From assembly GCA_009760855.2 (NCBI GenBank), contig WPIO01000576.1, forward strand, positions 1 to 23,213: DNA of 23,213 bases, read 5' to 3'. Shown here in pieces: positions 10,971 to 21,587 of this stretch. Source of the DNA: Cristatella mucedo (taxonomy: Eukaryota; Bryozoa; Phylactolaemata; Cristatellidae). The translations under genes were made by a program, and so were the position numbers. The notes below the pieces were generated by a model. That model did no database searches and had not been told where the DNA came from. It saw only the letters and a list, made by a program, of their open reading frames with translations. Within the stretch, counting starts at the first letter, position 1, and each line of letters begins with the position of its first letter.

Positions 10971-11373
10971 TTCGCACCAGATCGCGGAATATGTAGTAAC
11001 TTCAAATCTGCATGTCGGAGCGTGCGCTTGCTGGCAGCAGAGTGCTGCACCTTGTTTAAAGCATTTCGCACGTAAATAACACGTTTCGCACGAGTTCGCG
11101 CAGCAGATCGCGGAATATGTAGAAACTTCAAATCTGCATGTCGGAGCGTGCGCTTGCTGGCAGCAGAGTGCTGCACCTTGTTTAAAGCATTTCGCACGTA
11201 AATAACACGTTTCGCACGAGTTCGCAGCAGATCGCGGAATATGTAGAAACTTCAAATCTGCATGTCGGAGCGTGCGCTTGCTGGCAGCAGAGTGCTGCAC
11301 CTTGTTTAAAGCATTTCGCACGTAAATAACACGTTTCGCACGAGTTCGCAGCAGATCGCGGAATATGTAGAAA

Positions 11374-11459
11374 CTTCAAATCTACATTTCGGAGCGTGCG
11401 CTGGCTGGCAGCAGAGTGCTGCACCTTGTTTAAAGCATTTCGCACGTAAAAACACGTTT
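11374..11459. repeat. Duplicated block C, right copy
   Basis: Partner of 8040-8125. TCTACATTT also occurs alone at about 12037, 20490 and 21638, but only these two copies have the shortened GTAAAAACACG after it. Confidence 0.75.
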
Positions 11460-11911
11460 CGCACAAGAGTTCGCAGCAGATCGCGGAATATGTAGACACT
11501 TCAAATCTGCATGTCGGAGCGTGCGCTTGCTCGCAGCAGAGTGCTGCACCTTGTTTTAAAGCATTTCGCACGTAAATAACACGTTTCGCACGAGTTCGCA
11601 GCAGATCGCGGAATAAGTAGAAACTTCAAATCTGCATTTCGGAGCGTGCGCTGACTGGCAGCAGAGTGCTGCACCATGTTTAAAGCATTTCGCACGTAAA
11701 TAACACGTTTCGCACGAGTTCGCGGCAGATCGCGGAATATGTAGACACTTCAAATCTGCATGTCGGAGCGTGCGCTTGCTGGCAGCAGAGTGCTGCACCT
11801 TGTTTAAAGCATTTCGCACGTAAATAACACGTTTCGCACGAGTTCGCAGCAGATCGCGGAATATCTAGAAACTTCAAATCTGCATGTCGGAGCGTGCGCT
11901 GGCTGGCAGCA

Positions 11912-11950
11912 GAGTGCTGCAGATTGCTGAATATCTAGAAACATCAAGCA
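11912..11950. repeat. Remnant monomer of about 39 bp
   Basis: GAGTGCTGC is followed by AGATTGCTGAATATCTAG, then ACATCAAGCAGAG, and the next GAGTGCTGC comes only 39 bp after the first. Only about unit positions 52-77 and 109-121 remain. Two separate deletions, or one complex event, are needed. Confidence 0.82.
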
Positions 11951-12064
11951 GAGTGCTGCAACTTGTTTAAAGCATTTTGCACGTAAATAACACGTTTTGC
12001 ACAAGTTCGCAGGAGATCGCGGAATATGTAGAAACTTCAAATCTACATTTCGGAGCGTGCGCTG

Positions 12065-12550
12065 GCTGGCAGCAGAGTGCTGCACCTTGTTTAAAGCATT
12101 TCGCACGTAAATAACACGTTTTGCACGAGTTCGCAGCAGATCGCGGAATATGTAAAAACATCAAATCTGCGTGTCGGAGCGTGTCCTGGCTCGCAGCAGA
12201 GTGCTGCACCTTGTTCAAAGCATTTCGCACGTAAATAACACGTTTCGCACCAGTTCGCAGTAGATCGCGGAATATGTAGAAACTTCAAATCTGCATGTCG
12301 GAGCGTGCGCTTTCTGGCAGCACAGTGCTGCACCTTGTTTAAAGCATTTCGCACGCAATGAACACGTGTCGCACGAGTTCGCGGCAGATCGCGGAATATG
12401 TAGACACTTCAAATCTGCATGTCGGAGCGTGCGCTTGCTCGTAGCAGAGTGCTGCACCTTGTTTAAAGCATTTCGCACGTAAATAACACGTTTTGCACGA
12501 GTTCGCAGAAGATCGCGGAATATCTGGAAACTTCAAATCTGCATGTCGGA
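12065..12550. repeat. Duplicated block A, left copy
   Basis: 12065-12355 (291 bp) is identical at every base to 19275-19565, offset 7,210 bp. The block is full of rare marks in the same order: TTTTGCACG, GTAAAAACATC, CTGCGTGTCGG, GTCCTGGCTCG, TTGTTCAAAG, CACCAG, CAGTAG, CTTTCTGG and CAGCACAG. After 12355 the match continues to about 12550 with roughly seven mismatches, several in the CGCAATGAACACGTGTC stretch of this copy. This is the clearest recent segmental copy in the array. Confidence 0.93.
12211..12334. repeat. Variant-Y monomer, copy 3
   Basis: It carries all five variant-Y changes. It sits inside the 12065-12550 block duplicated at 19275-19760, and lies 5,238 bp after copy 2. Confidence 0.92.
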
Positions 12551-12879
12551 GCGTGCGCTGGCTGCTCCCAGCAGAGTGCTGCACCTTGTTTAAAGCATTT
12601 CGCACGTAATAACACGTTTCGCACGAGTTCGCAGCAGATCGCGGAATATGTAGACACTTCAAATCTGCATGTCGGAGCGTGCGCTTGCTCGCAGCAGAGT
12701 GCTGCACCTTGTTTAAAGCATTTCGCACGTAAATAACACGTTTCGCACGAGTTCGCAGCAGATCGCGGAATATCTAGAAACTTCAAATCTGCATGTCGGA
12801 GCGTGTGCTGGCTGGCAGCAGAGTGCTGCACCTTGTTTAAAGCATTTCGCACGTAAATAACACGTTTTGCACGAGTTCG

Positions 12880-13108
12880 CAGCAGATCGCGGAATATGTA
12901 GAAACTTCAAATCTGCATGTCGGAGCGTGCGCTTGCTGGCAGCAGAGTGCTGCACCTTGTTTAAAGCATTTCGCACGTAAATAACACGTTTCGCACGAGT
13001 TCGCACCAGATCGCGGAATATGTAGACACTTCAAATCTGCATGTCGGAGCGTGCGCTGACTGGCAGCAGAGTGCTGCACCATGTTTAAAGCATTTCGCAC
13101 GTAAATAA
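12880..13108. repeat. Duplicated block D, left copy
   Basis: The marks CGCACCAGATC, GTAGACACTT, GCTGACTGG and GCACCATG occur in this order here and at 21344-21572, offset 8,464 bp. I count two mismatches over about 229 bp. The match stops where the right copy has its 16-bp internal gain. Confidence 0.78.
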
Positions 13109-15045
13109 CACGTTTCGCACGAGTTCGGAGCAGATCGCGGAATATGTAGAAACTTCAAATCTGCATTTCGGAGCGTGCCCTGACTGGCAGAAGAGTGCTG
13201 CACCATTTTTAAAGCATTTCGCACGTAAATAACACGTTTCGCACGAGTTCGCAGCAGATCGCGGAATATCTAGAAACTTCAAATCTGCATGTCGGAGCGT
13301 GCGCTGCTGGCAGCAGAGTGCTGCACCTTGTTTAAAGCATTTCGCACGCAAATAACACGTTTCGCACGAGTTCGCAGCAGATCGCGGAATATGTAGAAAC
13401 TTCAAATCTGCATGTCGGAGCGTGCGCTTGCTGGCAGCAGAGTGCTGCACCTTGTTTAAAGCATTTCGCACGTAAATAACACGTTTCGCACGAGTTCGCA
13501 GCAGATCGCGGAATATGTAGAAACTTCAAATCTGCATGTCGGAGCGTGCGCTGGCTGGCAGCAGAGTGCTGCACCTTGTTTAAAGCATTTCGCACGTAAA
13601 TAACACGTCTCGCACTAGTTCCCAGCAGATCGCGGAATATGTAGAAACTTCAAATCTGCATGTCGGAGCGTGTGCTGGCTGGCAGCAGAGTGCTGCACCT
13701 TGTTTAAAGCATTTCGCACGTAAATAACACGTTTTCGCACGAGTTCGCAGCAGATCGCGGAATATGTAGAAACTTCAAATCTGCATGTCGGAGCGTGCGC
13801 TTGCTGGCAGCAGAGTGCTGCACCTTGTTTAAAGCATTTCGCACGTAATAATAACACGTTTTCGCACGAGTTCGCAGCAGATCGCGGAATATGTAGAAAC
13901 TTCAAATCTGCATGTCGGAGCGTGCGCTTGCTGGCAGCAGAGTGCTGCACCTTGTTTAAAGCATTTCGCACGTAAATAACACGTTTTTGCACGAGTTCGC
14001 AGCAGATCGCGGAATATGTAGAAACTTCAAATCTGCATGTCGGAGCGTGCGCTGGCTGGCAGCAGAGTGCTGCACCTGTGTTTAAAGCATTTCGCACGTA
14101 AATAACACGTTTCGCACGAGTTCGCAGCAGATCGCGGAATATGTAGAAACTTCAAATCTGCATGTCGGAGCGTGCGCTGGCTGGCAGCAGAGTGCTGCAC
14201 CTTGTTTAAAGCATTTCGCACTTAATAAACACGTTTCGCACGAGGTCGCGGCAGATCGCGGAATATGTAGAAACTTCAAATCTGCATGTCGGAGCGTGCG
14301 CTGACTGGCAGCAGAGTGCTGCACCATGTTTAAAGCATTTCGCACGTAAATAACACGTTTCGCACGAGTTCGCAGCAGATCGCGGAATATGTAGAAACTT
14401 CAAATCTGCATGTCGGAGCGTGCGCTTGCTGGCAGCAGAGTGCTGCACCTTGTTTAAAGCATTTCGCACGTAAATAAACACGTTTCGCACGAGTTCGCAG
14501 CAGATCGCGGAATATGTAGAAACTTCAAATCTGCATGTCGGAGCGTGCGCTTGCTGGCAGCAGAGTGCTGCACCTTGTTTAAAGCATTTCGCACGTAAAT
14601 AACACGTTTCGCACGAGTTCGCAGCAGATCGCGGAATATGAAAAAACTTCAAATCTGCATGTCGGAGCGGGCGCTGATTGGCAGCAGAGTGCGGCGCCAT
14701 GTTTAAAGCATTTCGCACGTAAATAACACGTTTCGCACGAGTTCGCACCAGATCGCGGAATATGTAGAAACTTCAAATCTGCATGTCGGAGCGTGCTGGC
14801 TGGCAGCAGAGTGCTGCACCTTGTTTAAAGCATTTCGCACGTAAATAACACGTTTCGCACCAGTTCGCAGCAGATCGCGGAATTTGTAGAAACTTCAAAT
14901 CTGCATGTCGGAGCGTGCGCTTGCTGGCAGCAGAGTGCTGCAACTTGTTTTTAAAGCATTTCGCACGTAAATAATACGTTTCGCACGAGTTCGCAGCAGA
15001 TCGCGGAATATCTAGAAACTTCAAATCTGCATGTCGGAGCGTGCG

Positions 15046-15088
15046 CAGGATGGCAGCAGAGTGCTGCACCTTGTTTAAAGAATTTTGC
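15046..15088. repeat. CAGGATGG variant with AAAGAATTT
   Basis: The CAGGATGG replacement is followed in the next unit by TTTAAAGAATTT instead of TTTAAAGCATTT. The same two linked changes occur at 20264-20300. The preceding part of the unit carries the TATCTAGAAAC variant, which creates a TCTAGA site; this is shared with the copies at 17655 and 20264. Confidence 0.88.
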
Positions 15089-15792
15089 ACGTAAATAACA
15101 CGTTTCTCACGAGTTCGCAGCAGATCGCGGAATATGTAGAAACTTCAAAAATCTGCATGTCGGAGCGTGCGCTTGCTGGCAGCAGAGTGCTGCACCTTGT
15201 TTAAAGCATTTCGCACGTAAATAACACGTTTCGCACGAGTTCGCGGCAGATCGCGGAATATGTAGAAACTTCAAATCTGCATGTCGGAGCGTGCGCTGGC
15301 TGGCAGCAGAGTGCTGCACCTTGTTTAAAGCATTTCGCACGTAAATAACACGTTTTTCGCACGAGTTCGCAGCAGATCGCGGAATATGTAGAAACTTCAA
15401 ATCTGCATGTCGGAGCGTGCGCTTGCTGGCAGCAGAGTGCTGCACCTTGTTTAAAGCATTTCGCACGTAAATAACACGTTTCGCACGAGTTCGCAGCAGA
15501 TCGCGGAATATGTAGAAACTTCAAATCTGCATGTCGGAGCGTGCGCTTGCTGGCAGCAGAGTGCTGCACCTTGTTTAAAGCATTTCGCACGTAAATAACA
15601 CATTTCGCACGAGTTCGCAGCAGATCGCGGAATATGTAGAAACTTCAAATCTGCATGTCGGAGCGTGCGCTTGCTGGCAGCAGAGTGCTGCACCTTGTTT
15701 AAAGCATTTCGCACGTAAATAACACGTTTCGCACGAGTTCGCAGCAGATCGCTGAATATGTAGAAACTTCAAATCTGCATGTCGGAGCGTGC

Positions 15793-16130
15793 GCTGGCTG
15801 GCAGCAGAGTGCTGCACCTTGTTTAAAGCATTTCGCACGTAAATAACACGTTTCGCACGAGTTCGCAGCAGATCGCGGAATATCTAGAAACTTCAAATCT
15901 GCAAGTCGGAGCGTGCGCTGGCTGGCAGCAGAGTGCTGCACCTTGTTTAAAGCATTTCGCACGTAATAAACACGTTTCGCACGAGTTCGCAGCAGATCGC
16001 GGAATATGTAGAAACTTCAAATCTGCATGTCGGAGCGTGCGCTTGCTGGCAGCAGAGTGCTGCACCTTGTTTAAAGCATTTCGCACGTAAATAACACGTT
16101 TCGCACGAGTTCGCAGCAGATCGCGGAATA
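15793..16130. repeat. Duplicated block B, right copy
   Basis: Partner of 9346-9683. It has the same CTAG, CAAGTCGG and TAATAAAC order. The marks are bounded on the left by a GCTGAATATG unit that is absent from the other copy. Confidence 0.82.
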
Positions 16131-17654
16131 TGTAGAAACTTCAAATCTGCATGTCGGAGCGTGCGCTGGCTGGCAGCAGAGTGCTGCACCTTGTTTAAAG
16201 CATTTCGCACGTAAATAACACGTTTCGCACGAGTTCGCAGCAGATCGCGGAATATGTAGAAACTTCAAATCTGCATGTCGGAGCGTGCGCTTGCTGGCAG
16301 CAGAGTGCTGCACCTTGTTTAAAGCATTTCGCACGTAATAAACACGTTTCGCACGATTTCGCAGCAGATCGCGGAATATGTAGAAACTTCAAATCTGCAT
16401 GTCGGAGCGTGCGCTGGCTGGCAGCAGAGTGCTGCACCTTGTTTAAAGCATTTCGCACGTAAATAAACACGTTTCGCACAAGTTCGCAGCAGATCGCGGA
16501 ATATGTAGAAACTTCAAATCTGCATGTCGGAGCGTGCGCTGGCTGGCAGCAGAGTGCTGCACCTTGTTTAAAGCATTTCGCACGTAAAATAACACGTTTC
16601 GCACGAGTTCGCTGCAGATCGCGGAATATCTAGAACTTCAAATCTGCATGTCGGAGCGTGCGCTGGCTGGCAGCAGAGTGCTGCACCTTGAATAAAGCAT
16701 TTCGCACGTAAATAACACGTTTTGCACGAGTTCGCAGCAGATCGCGGAATATGTAGAAACTTCAAATCTGCATGTCGGAGCGTGCGCTTGCTGGCAGCAG
16801 AGTGCTGCACCTTGTTTAAAGCATTTCGCACGTAAATAACACGTTTCGCACGAGTTCGCAGCAGATCGCGGAATATGTAGAAACTTCAAATCTGCATGTC
16901 GGAGCGTGCGCTTGCTGGCAGCAGAGTGCTGCACCTTGTTTAAAGCATTTCGCACGTAATAAACACGTTTCGCACGAGTTCGCAGCAGATCGCGGAATAA
17001 CTAGAAACTTCAAATCTGCATGTCGGAGCGTGCGCTGGCTGGCAGCAGAGTGCTGCACCTTGTTTAAAGCATTTCGCACGTAAATAACACGTTTCGCACA
17101 AGTTCGAAGCAGATCGCGGAATATGTAGAAACTTCAAATCTGCATGTCGGAGCGTGCGCTTGCTGGCAGCAGAGTGCTGCACCTTGTTTAAAGCATTTCG
17201 CACGTAAATAACACGTTTCGCACGAGTTCGCAGCAGATCGCGGAATATGTAGAAACTTCAAATCTGCATGTCGGAGCGTGCGCTTGCTGGCAGCAGAGTG
17301 CTGCACCTTGTTTAAAGCATTTCGCACGTAAATAACACGTTTCGCACGAGTTCGCAGCAGATCGCGGAATATGTAGAAACTTCAAATCTGCATGTCGGAG
17401 CGTGCGCTGGCTGGCAGCAGAGTGCTGCACCATGTTTAAAGCATTTCGCACGTAAATAACACGTTTCGCACGAGTTCGCAGCAGATCGCGGAATATGTAG
17501 ACACTTCAAATCTGCATGTCGGAGCGTGCGCTTGCTCGCAGCAGAGTGCTGCACCTTGTTTAAAGCATTTCGCACGTAAATAACACGTTTCGCACGAGTT
17601 CGCAGCAGATCGCGGAATATCTAGAAACTTCAAATCTGCATGTCGGAGCGTGCG

Positions 17655-17662
17655 CAGGATGG
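17655..17662. repeat. CAGGATGG variant site, copy 3
   Basis: Same replacement and same preceding CTAG variant as at 15046, but followed by the normal AAAGCATTT. It is 2,609 bp from the copy on each side. Confidence 0.85.
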
Positions 17663-19274
17663 CAGCAGAGTGCTGCACCTTGTTTAAAGCATTTCGCACG
17701 TAAATAACACGTTTTGCACTAGTTTGCAGCAGATCGCGGAATATGTAGAAACTTCAAATCTGCATGTCGGAGCGTGCGCTTGCTGGCAGCAGAGTGCTGC
17801 ACCTTGTTTAAAGCATTTCGCACGTAATAAACACGTTTCGCACGAGTTCGCGGCAGATCGCGGAATATGTAGAAACTTCAAATCTGCATGTCGGAGCGTG
17901 CGCTGGCTGGCAGCAGAGCTCTGCACCTTGTTTCAAGTATTTCGCACGTAAATAACACATTTCGCACGAGTTCCGCAGCAGATCGCGGAATATGTAGAAA
18001 CTTCAAATCTGCATGTCGGAGCGTGCGCTGGCTGGCAGCAGAGTGCTGCACCTTGCTTAAAGCATTTCGCACGTAAATAACACGTTTCGCACGAGTTCGC
18101 AGCAGATCGCGGAATATGTAGAAACTTCAAATCTGCATGTCGGAGCGTGCGCTGGCTGGCAGCAGAGTGCTGCACCTTGTTTAAAGCATTTCGCACGTAA
18201 TAAACACGTTTCGCACGAGTTCGCAGCAGATCGCGGAATATGTAGAAACTTCAAATCTGCATGTCGGAGCGTGCGCTTGCTGGCAGCAGAGTGCTGCACC
18301 TTGTTTAAAGCATTTCGCACGTAATAAACACGTTTCGCACGAGTTCGCAGCAGATCGCGGAATATGTAAAAACTTCAAATCTGCATGTCGGAGCGTGCGC
18401 TTGCTGGCAGCAGAGTGCTGCACCTTGTTTAAAGCATTTCGCACGTAAATAACACGTTTTCGCACGAGTTCGCAGCAGATCGCGGAATATGTAGAAACTT
18501 CAAATCTGCATGTCGGAGCGTACGCTTGCTGGCAGCAGAGTGCTGCACCTTGTTTAAAGCATTTCGCACGTAAAAAAAACAGGTTCGGACCAGTTCCCAG
18601 CAGATCGCGGAATGTGTAGAAACTTCAAATCTGCATGTCGGAGCGTGCGCTTGGCTGGCAGCAGAGTGCTGCACCTTGTTTAAAGCATTTCGCACGTAAA
18701 TAACACGTTTCGCACGAGTTCGCAGCAGATCGCGGAATATGTAGAAACTTCAAATCTGCATGTCGGAGCGTGCGCTTGCTGGCAGCAGAGTGCTGCACCT
18801 TGTTTAAACCATTTCGCACGTAATAAACACGTTTTGCACAAGTTCGCAGGAGATCGCGGAATATGTAGAAACTGCAAAATCTGCATGTCGGAGCGTGCGC
18901 TGGCTGGCAGCAGAGTGCTGCACCTTGTTTAAAGCATTTCGCACGTAAAAAACACGTTTCGCACGAGTTCGCAGCAGATCGCGGAATATGTAGAAACTTC
19001 AAATCTGCATATCGGAGCGTGCGCTGGCTGGCAGCAGAGTGCTGCACCTAGGTTAAAGCATTTCGCACGTAAATAACACGTGTCGCACGAGTTCGCAGCA
19101 GATCGCGGAATATCTAGAAACTTCAAATCTGCATGTCGGAGCGTGCGCTGGCTGGCAGCAGAGTGCTGCACCTTGTTTAAAGCATTTCGCACGTAAATAA
19201 CACGTTTCGCACGAGTTCGCAGCAGATCGCGGAATATGTAGAAACTTCAAATCTGCATGTCGGAGCGTGCGCTT

Positions 19275-19760
19275 GCTGGCAGCAGAGTGCTGCACCTTGT
19301 TTAAAGCATTTCGCACGTAAATAACACGTTTTGCACGAGTTCGCAGCAGATCGCGGAATATGTAAAAACATCAAATCTGCGTGTCGGAGCGTGTCCTGGC
19401 TCGCAGCAGAGTGCTGCACCTTGTTCAAAGCATTTCGCACGTAAATAACACGTTTCGCACCAGTTCGCAGTAGATCGCGGAATATGTAGAAACTTCAAAT
19501 CTGCATGTCGGAGCGTGCGCTTTCTGGCAGCACAGTGCTGCACCTTGTTTAAAGCATTTCGCACGTAAATAACACGTTTCGCACGAGTTCGCGGCAGATC
19601 GCGGAATATGTAGACACTTCAAATCTGCATGTCGGAGCGTGCGCTTGCTCGCAGCAGAGTGCTGCACCTTGTTTAAAGCATTTCGCACGTAAATAACACG
19701 TTTTGCACGAGTTCGCAGCAGATCGCGGAATATCTAGAAACTTCAAATCTGCATGTCGGA
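19275..19760. repeat. Duplicated block A, right copy
   Basis: Partner of 12065-12550. This copy has the majority GTAAATAACACGTTTC at the place where the left copy has private changes, so the left copy probably gained them after duplication. Similarity fades at GCATGTGCTGGCTGGCTGC near 19752-19770. Confidence 0.93.
19421..19544. repeat. Variant-Y monomer, copy 4
   Basis: Base-for-base identical to copy 3, 7,210 bp downstream of it. The identity extends well beyond this unit on both sides. Confidence 0.92.
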
Positions 19761-20263
19761 GCATGTGCTGGCTGGCTGCAGAGTGCTGCACCTTGTTTAA
19801 AGCATTTCGCACGTTAATAACACGTTTCGCACGAGTTCGCGGCAGATCGCGGAATATGTAGAAACTTCAAATCTGCATGTCGGAGCGTGCGCTTGCTGGC
19901 AGCAGAGTGCTGCACCTTGTTTAAAGCATTTCGCACGTAAATAGCACGTTTCGCACGAGTTCGCAGCAGATCCCGGATTATCTAGAAACTTCAAATCTGC
20001 ATGTCGGAGCTTGAGCTGGCTTGCAGCAGAGTGCTGCACCTTGAATAAAGCATTTTGCACGTAAATAACACGTTTTGCACGAGTTCGCATCAGATCGCGG
20101 AGTATCTAGAAACTTCAAATCTGCATGTCGGAGAGTGGGCTTGCTGGCAGCAGAGTGCTGCACCTTGTTTAAAGCATTTCGCACGTAAATAACACGTTTC
20201 GCACGAGTTCGCAGCAGATCGCGGAATATCTAGAAACTTCAAATCTGCATGTCGGAGCGTGCG

Positions 20264-20306
20264 CAGGATGGCAGCAGAGTGCTGCACCTTGTTTAAAGAA
20301 TTTCGC
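20264..20306. repeat. CAGGATGG variant with AAAGAATTT, copy 4
   Basis: It shares CTAG, CAGGATGG and AAAGAATTT with 15046. The immediately preceding unit has AGTATCTAG and GAGAGTGGGCTTG, which are not found at 15046, so the shared block is short. Confidence 0.88.
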
Positions 20307-21058
20307 ACGTAAATAACACGTTTCGCACGAGTTCGCAGCAGATCGCGGAATATGTAGAAACTTCAAATCTGCATGTCGGAGCGTGCGCTTGCTGGCAGCA
20401 GAGTGCTGCACCTTGTTTAAAGCATTTCGCACGTAAATAACACGTTTCGCACGAGTTCGCAGCAGATCGCGGAATATGTAGAAACTTTAAATCTACATTT
20501 CAGAGCGTACGCTTGCTGGCAGCAGAGTGCTGCACCTTGTTTAAAGCATTTCGCACGTAATAACACGTTTCGCACCAGTTCGCAGCAGATCGCGGAATAT
20601 GTAGAAACTTCAAATCTGCATGTCGGAGCGTGCGCTGGCTGGCAGCAGAGTGCTGCACCTTGTTTAAAGCATTTCGCACGTAAATAACACGTTTCGCACG
20701 AGTTCGCAGCAGATCGCGGAATATGTAGAAAGTTCAAATCTGCATATCGGAGCGTGTACTGGCTGGCAGCAGAGTGCTGCACCTTGTTAAAAGCATTTCG
20801 CACGTAAATAACACGTTTCGCACGAGTTCGCAGCAGATCGCTGAATATGTAGAAACTTCAAATCTGCATGTCGGAGCGTGCGCTTGCTGGCAGCAGAGTG
20901 CTGCACCTTGTTTAAAGCATTTCGCACGTAAATAACACGTTTCGCACGAGTTCGCAGCAGATCGCGGAATATGTAGAAAGTTCAAGTCTGCATGTCGGAG
21001 CGTGCGCTGGCTGGCAGCAGAGTGCTGCACCTTGTTTAAAGCATTTCGCACGTAAATA

Positions 21059-21096
21059 ACACGTTTCGCAGTAACACTTTTTTCGCACGAGTTCGA
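21059..21096. repeat. Monomer with 17-bp internal gain
   Basis: TAACACGTTTCGCAG is followed by a second, altered TAACACTTTTTTCGCACG. About 17 bp around unit positions 26-40 are repeated, and the second copy carries a run of six T. Replication slippage between the two TTTCGCA words of the unit would explain it. Confidence 0.8.
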
Positions 21097-21343
21097 AGCA
21101 GATCGCGGAATATGTAGAAACTTCAAATCTGCATGTCGGAGCGTGCGCTGGCTGGCAGCAGAGTGCTGTATCTTGTTTAAAGCATTTCGCACGTAAATAA
21201 CACGTTTCGCACGAGTTCGCAGCAGATCGCGGAATATGTAGAAACTTCAAATCTGCATGTCGGAGCGTGCGCTTGCTGGCAGCAGAGTGCTGCACCTTGT
21301 TTAAAGCATTTCGCACGTAATAAACACGTTTCGCACGAGTTCG

Positions 21344-21572
21344 CAGCAGATCGCGGAATATGTAGAAACTTTAAATCTGCATGTCGGAGCGTGCGCTTGC
21401 TGGCAGCAGAGTGCTGCACCTTGTTTAAAGCATTTCGCACGTAAATAACACGTTTCGCACGAGTTCGCACCAGATCGCGGAATATGTAGACACTTCAAAT
21501 CTGCATGTCGGAGCGTGTGCTGACTGGCAGCAGAGTGCTGCACCATGTTTAAAGCATTTCGCACGTAAATAA
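21344..21572. repeat. Duplicated block D, right copy
   Basis: Partner of 12880-13108. It differs by CTTTAAATC near 21370 and GTGTGCTGAC near 21517. It ends at the start of the small tandem gain described at 21556-21587. Confidence 0.78.
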
Positions 21573-21587
21573 TTTCGCACGTAAATA
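21556..21587. repeat. Internal 16-bp tandem duplication
   Basis: ATTTCGCACGTAAATA occurs twice in a row at 21556 and 21572, offset 16 bp. It is the reciprocal type of the 16-bp loss near 10949. Confidence 0.88.

Larger units (their letters stand above)
9990..11965. repeat. Indel-rich part of the array
   Basis: Structural changes cluster here: an A-run expansion near 10016-10023, loss of 2 bp near 10271, loss of 11 bp near 10515, gain of 3 bp near 10625, loss of about 34 bp near 10745, loss of 16 bp near 10949, gain of 2 bp near 11100, small indels near 11448 and 11464, and a 39-bp remnant unit near 11912-11950. Between 3.7 and 6.3 kb almost all unit lengths are 124 or within a few bases. The changes look like real rearrangements between short internal repeats, though I cannot exclude assembly error. 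Confidence 0.8.

Noticed and set aside
8047-13620. A 27-unit duplication (offset 3,334 bp also links CGCACTAGTTCCC at 10277 and 13611)
   Set aside because: The two marker pairs share the same offset, but markers between them (for example those at 8528, 9966 and 10337) have no counterpart, so a single large duplication is not supported.
15046-20271. Fixed 21-unit higher-order repeat
   Set aside because: Only the CAGGATGG unit and its close neighbours match at this lag. The T/G pattern at position 102 and other markers between them do not repeat.
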